64,000 bases of DNA from Salibacteraceae bacterium (GTDB lineage Bacteria > Bacteroidota > Bacteroidia > Flavobacteriales_G > Salibacteraceae): the NCBI GenBank assembly GCA_018401875.1, contig JAGYJZ010000007.1, forward strand, positions 62,001 to 126,000, in the 5' to 3' direction. Of the stretch, positions 36,477-44,173 are shown one piece after another (the stretch's first letter is position 1; each line of letters begins with the position of its first letter). The notes under the pieces are model-generated. The model saw only the letters and a program-made list of their open reading frames with translations. It had not been told where the DNA came from and did no database searches. The position numbers and the translations under genes are program-made.

Positions 36477-36520
36477 ACCGCTTCATAGCAGACCGAAATG
36501 GTTGGCTAGCTGTGTTGAGA

Positions 36521-36701
36521 TGCCTTGATTTCGAGAGGTTTAGTGCTCTTTTTCAGAAAGGTCATACTGAGGGCGACCGCAGGGAGCGTCTCGAAGTGGA
36601 CCTTGCTGAAAAAAGTAGTATCGATACGGTTTAACTGTAAAAGATCAAATAAAAAGGACATTATCCTTCATTTCTTTTGTGCCCAAAAGAAAGAAGCAAA
36701 G
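36521..36701. repeat. repeat family A, copy 1
   Basis: 181 bp matching 37101-37280 at a constant offset of 580. The middle 80 bp (36541-36620) has only three differences. It ends with hairpin TTTCTTTTG-tgcc-CAAAAGAAA. Apparent ORFs through it are repeat-derived. Confidence 0.85.
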
Positions 36702-36724
36702 ACTTACGAGGTTTTGAGGTTAAT

Positions 36725-36767
36725 GGTTCTTTCGTCCGCCTGCTGGCGGACTCAGTGCGTGGTTGAG
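36725..36767. repeat. repeat family C, copy 2
   Basis: GGTTCTTTCG, hairpin GTCCGCC-tgct-GGCGGAC, then TCAGTGCGTGGTTGAG. Confidence 0.7.
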
Positions 36768-36872
36768 TGCTGAAGGAGATTCATAATGGATAATTCATTA
36801 TTTATAATTGAAATACGATAAGCTTTCAGATATCAGCCAACCATAAACCTCTTAACCATTAACGCTGAACTT

Positions 36873-36921
36873 CCTCACCGCTATTGCTGTGAAGTCTTCA
36901 CCCAAGATTCAGCATTGCGGT
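36873..36921. repeat. repeat family B, copy 2
   Basis: 49 bp starting CCTCACCGCTATTGC. It differs from copy 3 at three positions near the right end and carries GTGAA-gtc-TTCAC. Confidence 0.8.
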
Positions 36922-37100
36922 TTACTCCAAGTGATAGACTATGAGCATCTCACACACTGGTTACGAAGAAGGAAAGGCCTTGAATTCAAAAAGCGTTCTG
37001 ATCGAATTGTGGCCTTAGTGAGAACGGGAAGCTCCGCTGGAAGCGGAGATCACCCGACCGAACTTAGGCTGCAAGAAGAGCAGGCTTTTTTTGAATTCAA

Positions 37101-37280
37101 TACCTTGAGCTCGAGAGGTTTAGTGCTCTTTTTCAGAAAGGTCATACTGAGGGCGACAGCAGGGAGTGTCTCGAAGTGGACCTTGCTGAAAATAGTAGTA
37201 TGGATATGTTGTAAATGTAAAAGACAAATAGAAAGAACATTTCCCTTCATTTCTTTTGTGCCCAAAAGAAAGAAGCAAAG
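37101..37280. repeat. repeat family A, copy 2
   Basis: 180 bp, second copy of the family A unit, followed by AAAAGGC and unrelated sequence. The start (ACCTTGAGCTCGAGAGG) matches copy 1 with small changes. Confidence 0.85.
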
Positions 37281-37456
37281 AAAAGGCTTGAAGACTTCAA
37301 GGCAATTGTGGTCAAGAAGGATTGAGTAAACGATGAACTTCATGTTATGACCACACCGCGGATGAGGCTTTTAGGTGCCATTAAGCCCCGGCCTGTGAAG
37401 GTGAGCTAATGCTGTAGCTCCTTGTAGGCTGCTTGCCAATTTCTCTTGCCCCAAAG

Positions 37457-37505
37457 CCTCACCGCTATTGCTGTGAAGTCTTCACCCAAGATTTAACATT
37501 GCAGT
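37457..37505. repeat. repeat family B, copy 3
   Basis: 49 bp, nearly identical to copy 2; last element of the repeat cluster before the lipoprotein trio. Confidence 0.8.
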
Positions 37506-37662
37506 ATGCTCGCGCGGGGGTTCAATGAAGCCCCCTCTGATTCTTGAGCGGTCGAATCATCGGGAGCGTATACCAAATAATAAATTATTCATTATTTATT
37601 AACGTTTAATTAATATTTATCCGAGATGAGGGGTATTATTGATTAAATTTAAACATCAAATC

Positions 37663-38142
37663 ATGAAAAAAGTACTATTTATGGGCTTCATTGCCCTTGC
37701 TGTAGTTGCTTGTTCAAAGGAGCAAGAACAAGAACTAACCACTGAAATCAAAACCAGTGCACCTGTTGAACAATATGCCATAGCTCCGAATATGGAAGCT
37801 AATATGAGTGCAGGTGACGATGACGATCTCTGCCAATCAGGATCGGCAAACTGCACTGGCATAACAATCGTAGGCGGCATACCCCAACTTCATCTGGATT
37901 TAATGGTTGAGATCGACAATGGCACAGAGTCTGATTTTTTAAATGATGCCAGCACTGCGGACTTAGCTGTGTTGGATCAAGGCGATGCTGATGTCGGCAA
38001 CTACTATAGTGATGTAGCCAATGGTAGAAGAACAATGTCTTATACAAGGTTAAACGGTACCAATGCAGTTGCCTTTCATTTTGCAGCCTGTTCATCATGC
38101 GCCTCCCAAAGCGCCCTAGACCAAGTTATTAGATCAAACTAA
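37663..38142 (+). CDS. unknown Cys-containing lipoprotein, first of a coupled trio
   Basis: About 159 residues from the ATG at 37663 (an upstream in-frame codon at 37639 is less likely). Lipobox AVVAC (Cys17). The mature chain is Asp/Ala/Ser-rich: a DDDDLCQSGSANC segment near 53-66, a middle hydrophobic patch (TGITIVGGIPQLHLDLMVEI), and a C-terminus with FAACSSCASQSALDQ. The CxxC and the earlier Cys pair suggest disulphides or metal binding. No family recognised. The stop overlaps the next ATG (TAATG), so translation is coupled. A copy of this junction appears at 39729-39784. Confidence 0.65.
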   Translation: MKKVLFMGFIALAVVACSKEQEQELTTEIKTSAPVEQYAIAPNMEANMSAGDDDDLCQSGSANCTGITIVGGIPQLHLDLMVEIDNGTESDFLNDASTADLAVLDQGDADVGNYYSDVANGRRTMSYTRLNGTNAVAFHFAACSSCASQSALDQVIRSN

Positions 38143-39251
38143 TGAACTATATCATATCTTTTCGCAAAGCCAAAGTCCTTATGCTCATAGGGTCTTTGGC
38201 TTTTGTTTTGGCTTGCACAGAAAAAGCTAATGATATAACTTCAAAGTTCGAGCCTGTTCTGACTGTTAGCCTCAAAGAAAACCCTACCTTGAATTCCATT
38301 GCAAACCTTTCGCTGATCGGAACCTTTCAAAGCAATGACACTAATTACTTCGCCCTCTATGACCGTGTTATTGGAACAATTCATTATTTCGATCAAGCAA
38401 CAGGAAAAGTGGTGGAATCATTCATCGTTCCAATTAACGATTCAATCAACTTCTTTCCTGCAATGATCAGTGTTTACGGCTGTGATAACATCCTGTATTT
38501 CAATACCGAAAACCAAACCCTTGTTAAAGCCAATAGAAAACAAATCAAAACTGAAAAGCACATCAAAGTTCATACTGGCGAAGTAACATGGCGCGTTGAG
38601 AATAGCTACACTAATTTAAAGTTTGATACGGCAGGCACAAAAATCATTTTCACTAATTGGGCAAGGTATGCTGATGGTGAAAATGGTGACAGCCTTATGG
38701 ATGAACGTTTCTTATATGTGCTGCTAGATACGAGTACTTTCCAATATGAATTCATTCCGATTAAACCAAAATACAAGCGTTTTACCGGTGAGAAGGAGAG
38801 GATTTATGATATAATGCCCTATGCCATTCACGATAAAAGTGGGAGGTATATTGGCTTTAACTCCTTTCTAAATGAAATCATGATATTTAAGGAGGGATCT
38901 TTTTCAGAATCAAGTGTAACTGGCACGGTGCATCCTATTGAGCAGGTTTATATTTTAAGGGGAGAATCAACCGAAAATTTTCTAGATCATTTCATTGGAA
39001 AACGCGCCCACAGATTATTGTATTCTTCGAAGCATGATTCATTCATAAGACGAATTAAAAAATGGGAAAAGAATGGAACCAGAGATGTCAACACCTACAC
39101 CGTTGAAGTTTTAAATAGTCAATTCGAGGTAAAAAATACTTTTGAACAAGGAAATGTAACACCCGTATTTTACCAATACGGAGACAATATTTACCTTAAA
39201 ATTATGAATCGTGATACACAAATTTTAACGTATTATGTGTTTACGAATTAG
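38142..39251 (+). CDS. DUF4221-like beta-propeller lipoprotein
   Basis: A 369-residue lipoprotein (lipobox FVLAC, Cys25). The mature part consists of repeated four-strand units with a WD/Kelch-like rhythm (IGTIHYFDQATGKVVES, NILYFNTENQTLVKANR, RFLYVLLDTSTFQYEF, RYIGFNSFLNEIMIF), as in the six-bladed propeller proteins of Bacteroidota. Overall layout resembles DUF4221 proteins, which I cannot confirm by search. Function is unknown in that family. It overlaps its neighbours by one base upstream and 17 bases downstream, so the three genes are translated together. Confidence 0.6.
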   Translation: MNYIISFRKAKVLMLIGSLAFVLACTEKANDITSKFEPVLTVSLKENPTLNSIANLSLIGTFQSNDTNYFALYDRVIGTIHYFDQATGKVVESFIVPINDSINFFPAMISVYGCDNILYFNTENQTLVKANRKQIKTEKHIKVHTGEVTWRVENSYTNLKFDTAGTKIIFTNWARYADGENGDSLMDERFLYVLLDTSTFQYEFIPIKPKYKRFTGEKERIYDIMPYAIHDKSGRYIGFNSFLNEIMIFKEGSFSESSVTGTVHPIEQVYILRGESTENFLDHFIGKRAHRLLYSSKHDSFIRRIKKWEKNGTRDVNTYTVEVLNSQFEVKNTFEQGNVTPVFYQYGDNIYLKIMNRDTQILTYYVFTN

Positions 39252-39657
39252 AATTTTGGTGTTAATTATCGTTTTGATGGTGGGCTGTGCAGGCGAAGTA
39301 TCCCCTGAACAAGAAGTTTATGAATACATCACAGGGAACCTTTCTTTAAGCGAAAAACAACATGATGTATTTATCCTTCAAAATCCAAAAACTGTTTGCG
39401 GTGGTTGCATAAACACAGGCAACACTATCTCCCAAAAGCACACCTCAATACCAACCATCACCACCCTTGAACGAAAAAGATTAGTGCGCTCAGAAAACTG
39501 CATTATTGATACAACTGGCAGATTATTTGACCTCTTACCGTCTACTCTTTTGTCTTACGTCCTCTTTAAAGATGATGAGAACCTTAGCTTCATTCTACTC
39601 GAACAAAAAAACTATGCATTGATTGAAAGCAAGATTGTTGAACTTGGTTTGGACTAA
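39235..39657 (+). CDS. small lipoprotein with a CGGC motif, third of the trio
   Basis: A 140-residue protein with lipobox LMVGC (Cys18). A thioredoxin-like CxxC, VCGGCINTGN, is at about residue 58 after a short strand (HDVFILQNP); the region after it (TIERKRLVRSE, DTTGRLFDLLP) could complete a small alpha/beta fold. The redox role is only a possibility; no active-site proline or full thioredoxin pattern can be seen. The ATG lies inside the propeller gene (17-base overlap). Confidence 0.6.
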   Translation: MCLRIRILVLIIVLMVGCAGEVSPEQEVYEYITGNLSLSEKQHDVFILQNPKTVCGGCINTGNTISQKHTSIPTITTLERKRLVRSENCIIDTTGRLFDLLPSTLLSYVLFKDDENLSFILLEQKNYALIESKIVELGLD

Positions 39658-39728
39658 GATTAACTCATAAGTTGCTTAGAATTAACCTATCGGGTTTAAG
39701 TAGTATCTAGCATGTAATGCGTCTACAT

Positions 39729-39784
39729 CAAGTTATTAGATCAAACTAATGAACTATATCATATCTTTTCGCAAAGCCAAAGTC
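39729..39784. repeat. exact 56-bp copy of the trio gene 1/gene 2 junction
   Basis: Identical to 38122-38177, which covers the last codons of the first trio gene, the TAATG overlap and the start of the second. Here it has no ORF context and runs straight into the membrane-protein copy. Confidence 0.95.
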
Positions 39785-39827
39785 ATTGTCAAGCGAATCG
39801 ACAAGGCAATGCGAGGGGTGAGATGAG
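39776..39827. repeat. 52-bp copy of the membrane protein 3' end
   Basis: Matches 36231-36282 with three differences. The two copied pieces share GCCAAAG at the joint (39776-39782), a seven-base microhomology, so this is a recombination scar. Confidence 0.92.
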
Positions 39828-39844
39828 GTTGGTTCGGGGTTCGT

Positions 39845-39886
39845 AGTTCTTTCGGCTGCTTTCGGCAGCCTTAGTTCGTGGTTGAG
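39845..39886. repeat. repeat family C, copy 3
   Basis: AGTTCTTTCG, hairpin GGCTGC-tttcg-GCAGCC, then TTAGTTCGTGGTTGAG. The remaining sequence to 40192 is AT-rich then palindrome-rich (TTGCGA...TCGCAA near 39947-39966) and shows no gene. Confidence 0.7.
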
Positions 39887-40192
39887 CCCGCAGGCGATTG
39901 ATGTTTTATAATTCATAACTATTCCCACCACGAAGCACTTCCTTATAGTTGCGAGGAGTTAGTCGCAAGGAGCGAGTTACGAGTGACACAAGCAACCATC
40001 ACCTCGTTCCTTATTGTCGCGTGGAACTGGGCGCGAGGGACAAGGTTCGGGCGCTGGAATTTACCGTAAACTGCGAACATCGAATCAAAAATCATCAGTC
40101 AACCTCGCGCACCACTCCTTTCGTGTCGAGCCGCTAATTATCAACCATGAATTATCCGTCATCAATCCTCTCTCTCGAAACCATCACACGAT

Positions 40193-40200
40193 TACCTTTG
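40193..40200 (+). promoter_or_regulatory. -7 promoter box that decides the tgt start
   Basis: TACCTTTG, five bases before TTG 40206. The frame is open to 40014, but that upstream part is repeat-derived; starting at 40206 gives MKFELQHTD, the expected N-terminus. Confidence 0.6.
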
Positions 40201-40205
40201 CCCGC

Positions 40206-41336
40206 TTGAAATTTGAACTTCAACATACTGACAAAGCTTCCTCTGCGCGAGCAGGCAAGCTTACTACCGATCACGGTGAAATATTGACGCCTATTTTTAT
40301 GCCGGTGGGCACTGTGGCTTCTGTGAAAACGGTGCATCAACACGAACTGGACGAAGACATCAAAGCGCAGATCATTTTGGGAAATACCTATCACCTGTTT
40401 TTGCGGCCCGGCATGGATGTGATGCAAAAGGCCGGTGGGCTTCACCAATTCATGAATTGGAATAAACCCCTCTTGACCGACAGTGGTGGATACCAAGTGT
40501 ATAGCTTGGCGAAAAGCAGAAAGATTACGGAAGAAGGCGTAACGTTTCAATCGCATATTGACGGTTCGCGGCATTTCTTTACGCCCGAAAGTGCCATGGA
40601 TGTGCAGCGTCAAATCGGTGCAGACATTATTATGGCGTTTGACGAGTGTCCACCATATCCGTGTGATGAACGATACGCAGAGAATTCTATGCACTTAACC
40701 CACCGCTGGTTGAAGCGCTGCTGCGATCATTTTGATCAAACGGAAGGATTATACGGCTATTCGCAAACGCTTTTTCCGATTGTGCAGGGTAGCACATACC
40801 CCCATTTGAGAAAGCAATCGGCTGAGTTTATCGCATCAATGGAGCGCGAAGGCAATGCCATTGGCGGCTTGTCGGTTGGCGAGCCGCATGAAAAAATGTA
40901 CGAATCTACCGAGTTGGTATGTGGAATTTTGCCAAGCGATAAACCCCGCTATTTGATGGGAGTAGGAACTCCTGAGAATATTTTGGAATGCATTGCCCTC
41001 GGAGTAGATATGTTTGACTGCGTAATGCCCACACGCAATGCGCGACACGGTATGCTCTACACATGGAATGGAATCGTGAACATCAAGAATAAAAAATGGC
41101 ACAGCGACTTTTCTCCGCTCGATGAAAGCGGCACGAGCTATGTCGATTTCACTTATTCGAAAGCGTATGTGCGCCATTTGTTTTCGAGCGGTGAAATGCT
41201 CGGAATGCAGATCGCAAGCATCCATAATTTGGCATTCTACCTCGATTTGGTGACGCAGGCACGGCAACATATTTTGGCGGGTGATTTTTACGAATGGAAG
41301 TCGAAAGTCGTTCCTGTCATCAAACAGCGCTTATAG
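40206..41336 (+). CDS. tgt: tRNA-guanine transglycosylase
   Basis: A 376-residue enzyme from the TTG at 40206 that exchanges guanine 34 for the queuosine precursor preQ1 in tRNAs with GUN anticodons. Substrate loop: LLTDSGGYQVYSLAK near 89. GGLSVGEPHEKMYE and the nucleophile motif GVDMFDCVMPTRNARHG follow. The usual zinc site CxCxxC is replaced: the matching stretch is DESGTSYVDFTYSKAYVRH, with no Cys, though the His of ASIHNLAFYL remains. I recall the same loss in other Bacteroidota Tgt. No queuosine-pathway genes are adjacent. The permease gene follows immediately. Confidence 0.93.
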   Translation: MKFELQHTDKASSARAGKLTTDHGEILTPIFMPVGTVASVKTVHQHELDEDIKAQIILGNTYHLFLRPGMDVMQKAGGLHQFMNWNKPLLTDSGGYQVYSLAKSRKITEEGVTFQSHIDGSRHFFTPESAMDVQRQIGADIIMAFDECPPYPCDERYAENSMHLTHRWLKRCCDHFDQTEGLYGYSQTLFPIVQGSTYPHLRKQSAEFIASMEREGNAIGGLSVGEPHEKMYESTELVCGILPSDKPRYLMGVGTPENILECIALGVDMFDCVMPTRNARHGMLYTWNGIVNIKNKKWHSDFSPLDESGTSYVDFTYSKAYVRHLFSSGEMLGMQIASIHNLAFYLDLVTQARQHILAGDFYEWKSKVVPVIKQRL

Positions 41337-41337
41337 A

Positions 41338-42414
41338 TTGAAAATCATCGACCTCTATATCATCAAACGTTTTTTACTGACGTTTTTTTTCATCCTTGGC
41401 ATCATCATGTCCATTGCCATCATTTTTGACCTGAGCGAACAAATCGATGATTTGGTTGAAAACAAAGCTCCGTTTTTCGATGTGCTATGGTTATACTATA
41501 AAAACTTTGTGCTGTTTTACGGCAATCTATTCAGTCCGCTCTTAACATTTTTAGCCGTTATTTTCTTCACCTCACAGTTGGCAAGCAGAACAGAAATTGT
41601 CGCAATACTGAGCGGTGGCATAAGTTTTAATCGCCTGATGTGGCCTTATTTTATCTCCGCTACACTGCTCGCTGCGGGGTCGTTTTACCTCAATAATTAT
41701 TTGGTGCCTAAGGCCAACCGCGAGCGCATCGAGTTTGAGATGCAATACATTCATACCTACAGGCGCACACTCAACCAAGGCGTGCACAAACAGATTGCTC
41801 CCGGACAGATGATTTATTTCGACAAGTTCAACTCAAAGAGCAATATTGGTTATGAATTTACGATCGAAGAGTGGGACGGCATAACACTGAAATCAAAGCT
41901 GTTTGCCAACTATGTGAAGTGGGATACAAACACCCGCGTTTGGACACTCGAAAACTATTATTTACGCACCTTTCAAAATGGGGAAGAGCGCGTGACTGAA
42001 GGTGAAAAACGCGACACTACATTTTCGTTTACGCCCGATGAATTTGCATTGCGTATTGATGATATCCAAAGGATGGATGTGAATGAATTGGATGATTTTA
42101 TCGCAGAACAGCGGCTAAAAGGTTCGCCCAACATTGCGTATTACTTAATCGAAAAGCACACGCGGAACGCATTGCCATTTTCAACGTATATTTTGACGAT
42201 TATCGGTGTAGCCATGAGCAGCCGAAAAGTGCGTGGTGGCATCGGGGCGCACATTGCGGCAGGTTTAGCATTGGCGGTGACCTATATTTTGGCGATGAAG
42301 GTGAGCACGGTGTATGCCACCAATGCGGGACTAGACCCGTTGTATGCAGCGTGGATTCCGAATTTGCTCTACGGTGTGCTGGCCATTTACTTGTATTCAC
42401 GCGCACCGAAATAG
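41338..42414 (+). CDS. LptF/LptG-family LPS export permease
   Basis: About 358 residues from the TTG at 41338, one base after the tgt stop; the longer frame back to 41281 overlaps tgt and adds nothing conserved. Helices 1-3 occur in the first 110 residues (IIDLYIIKRFLLTFFFILGI, LLTFLAVIFFTSQLA), then the periplasmic jellyroll (QIAPGQMIYFDKFN, YYLRTFQNGEERVTEG) and helices 4-6 (STYILTIIGVAMSSRKVRGG). LptF/G work with LptB to extract LPS for transport. In Bacteroidota one such permease often follows tgt. Confidence 0.85.
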   Translation: MKIIDLYIIKRFLLTFFFILGIIMSIAIIFDLSEQIDDLVENKAPFFDVLWLYYKNFVLFYGNLFSPLLTFLAVIFFTSQLASRTEIVAILSGGISFNRLMWPYFISATLLAAGSFYLNNYLVPKANRERIEFEMQYIHTYRRTLNQGVHKQIAPGQMIYFDKFNSKSNIGYEFTIEEWDGITLKSKLFANYVKWDTNTRVWTLENYYLRTFQNGEERVTEGEKRDTTFSFTPDEFALRIDDIQRMDVNELDDFIAEQRLKGSPNIAYYLIEKHTRNALPFSTYILTIIGVAMSSRKVRGGIGAHIAAGLALAVTYILAMKVSTVYATNAGLDPLYAAWIPNLLYGVLAIYLYSRAPK

Positions 42415-42418
42415 AAAC

Positions 42419-42631
42419 CTAAATTCCACATTCGCCATTTTCATAGTCGTCAATTCCCGCACATTCGGCATGGCAACTGTTGCTGTAGGTTTTGTTATCG
42501 CAGCCGCAAACAGGCGCGTAAATTTCGATGCATACGCAGGCCTCATCCACAGGTTTTGATTTGCATTTGTCGCAACTAAGCACAATGGATCCAATTCCAG
42601 CGAGAAGAATAAAGGACAAGATTCTGAGCAT
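42419..42631 (-). CDS. small Kazal-type serine protease inhibitor lipoprotein
   Basis: A 70-residue lipoprotein (lipobox IVLSC, Cys20) whose mature part is a single Kazal domain: CVCIEIYAPVCGCDNKTYSN, with the CxCx...YxPVCGxDxxTYxNxCxA pattern and the following CHAECAGIDDYENGEC. Six domain Cys can form the three standard disulphides, plus one extra CxxC-like pair (CDKCK). Such small inhibitors protect the cell surface from secreted proteases. Convergent with the permease gene, which ends four bases away. Confidence 0.85.
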   Translation of the reverse strand: MLRILSFILLAGIGSIVLSCDKCKSKPVDEACVCIEIYAPVCGCDNKTYSNSCHAECAGIDDYENGECGI

Positions 42632-42678
42632 GTGTAGTGGGTTTTATGGTGATTTAAACGTAATTCGCACTATTAACG

Positions 42679-44124
42679 ATGGGAGTCAACAGAAATTTTT
42701 CGATCAACCTTATTTTTTTACTCGGACTTAACTTATTGGTCAAGCCGTTCTACCTTTTTGGAGTAGAAGTAGGAGTGCAGAATGCGGTTGGGGCAGAAGA
42801 CTATGGCTTGTACTATGCCATGTTTAATTTTACGTTTTTGTTCAATGTGCTGCTCGACTTGGGAATCAACAATTTTCAAAAAATAAAGGTCGCACAAGAT
42901 GCCGATTTGGGCATGCAGAACATGGCTACACTGCTGCCCATGAAGCTTTTGCTGAGTGGGTTGTATGTGGTGGTCACGGTGCTTACAGCAGTGGCCATCG
43001 GCTTTGAAGCAGAGTATTGGTTCTTTATCGGATGGCTGATGCTCAACCACATCCTTTCGGTGTTTCTGTTGATGCTGCGGGCAAACCTTTCTGGCCTGCA
43101 CCTCTTTTTGCGCGACAGTGTGCTGAGCGTGGTTGATCGTTTGCTGATGATCATCGGAGTGGGGTATTTACTGTGGTTTGGAAAGGAGAAATTTGAGATA
43201 GAAACGTTTGTGCTTTTTCAAACAGGGGCGTACGCTTCGGCCATTGTGTTAGCACTTTTGCTCACTCCGGCTGGCAAGCGATTAATTATTCCAAATGTCA
43301 GTATTGTGGCCATGTGGTCGATGGCGAAAAAAACATGGCCCTTTGCGCTGCTTATTTTATTGATGACAGCTTACAACAAACTAGACGGAATCATGCTCGA
43401 ACGCTTGGCAAATGAAGGAACATTAGAAGCTGGAATTTATGCTCAAGCATTCCGCATATTGGATGCAGGAAACAGTTTTGCATTCTTGTATGCAGGGTTG
43501 TTGTTGCCCATGTTTGCCCGCATTTTGCATCAGAATAACGGCTTGAACGAACTGCATGCCTTGGTCGATCAAGCGTGCCGTTTGCTGATTGCGCCTGCAG
43601 GAGTAGTGTGTGTGATTTCGTTGTTTTATAGCGACTGGCTGATGCACTTGCTTTATGATGAATACGCTGAACGCAGCGCACTGAGCTTAGTTTGGCTGAT
43701 GGGTTCCTTCGTGTTTTTAGCTGTGGGATATGTTTTTGGAACCCTGATTACGGCATCTTCTGAAATGAAAGCACTCAATTGGATTGCCTTTGCAACCGTC
43801 TTGCTCAATGTGGTGTTAAACATTTGGTTGATTCCCGACTACGGCTCTGAAGGTGCTGCATTTACAAGTTTCGTCAGTCTCGGATTTATGGCTATTTCTC
43901 AGATCATTTTCTCGTACCGAAAATTTAGAGTCGCCATTTTTCCTTGGTTGTGGCGCGCAGCGATGCTTTGGACGATCACCGTAGCGGCCGTATTTACAGC
44001 ATCATTCTTGAATTTCGACATCCCTTCTTCCATCATTTTTGTGCTCGTTGTATCGCTTGTCGCCTTTTTTGCGTTTGTGGTAGATCGTTCAATGATGTTG
44101 GAGGTCTTTAAAAGAAGCGTATAG
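42679..44124 (+). CDS. polysaccharide flippase-like membrane protein (Wzx/MOP family)
   Basis: A 481-residue protein with twelve to fourteen membrane helices. The N-terminus (NAVGAEDYGLYYAMFNFTFL) is the PF01943-type start in which the GxxxYG loop follows helix 1. Further pattern: WPFALLILLMTAYNKLDGIML, a central amphipathic stretch. No substrate can be inferred. It heads a run of three envelope genes: flippase, Wzz-like regulator and O-antigen ligase-like protein, with no glycosyltransferase genes in this window. Confidence 0.82.
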   Translation: MGVNRNFSINLIFLLGLNLLVKPFYLFGVEVGVQNAVGAEDYGLYYAMFNFTFLFNVLLDLGINNFQKIKVAQDADLGMQNMATLLPMKLLLSGLYVVVTVLTAVAIGFEAEYWFFIGWLMLNHILSVFLLMLRANLSGLHLFLRDSVLSVVDRLLMIIGVGYLLWFGKEKFEIETFVLFQTGAYASAIVLALLLTPAGKRLIIPNVSIVAMWSMAKKTWPFALLILLMTAYNKLDGIMLERLANEGTLEAGIYAQAFRILDAGNSFAFLYAGLLLPMFARILHQNNGLNELHALVDQACRLLIAPAGVVCVISLFYSDWLMHLLYDEYAERSALSLVWLMGSFVFLAVGYVFGTLITASSEMKALNWIAFATVLLNVVLNIWLIPDYGSEGAAFTSFVSLGFMAISQIIFSYRKFRVAIFPWLWRAAMLWTITVAAVFTASFLNFDIPSSIIFVLVVSLVAFFAFVVDRSMMLEVFKRSV

Positions 44125-44138
44125 ATGCGCTCAATGCC

Positions 44139-44146
44139 TACATTTG
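44139..44146 (+). promoter_or_regulatory. -7 promoter box for the Wzz-like gene
   Basis: TACATTTG, 27 bases before ATG 44174. Confidence 0.5.
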
Positions 44147-44173
44147 CCATCCTTAAAAAGCCTATAAAAACCT

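Noticed and set aside
36434-37329. Open frames of 66, 82 and 146 residues in the repeat cluster
   Set aside because: They run through repeat families A and B, share segments such as KVILRATAGSVSKW between copies, change frame between copies and have no start signal or family.
37639-37662. Upstream start of the first trio lipoprotein
   Set aside because: The extra eight residues would precede a standard lipoprotein signal peptide and are not needed; ATG 37663 gives the normal N-terminus.
36282-39827. Integrative element with integrase or transposase
   Set aside because: Direct repeats are present, but no recombinase gene, terminal inverted repeat or tRNA target was found.
40014-40205. N-terminal extension of tgt by 64 residues
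   Set aside because: The extension is encoded by repeat-like intergenic sequence, and the promoter box at 40193 lies inside it.
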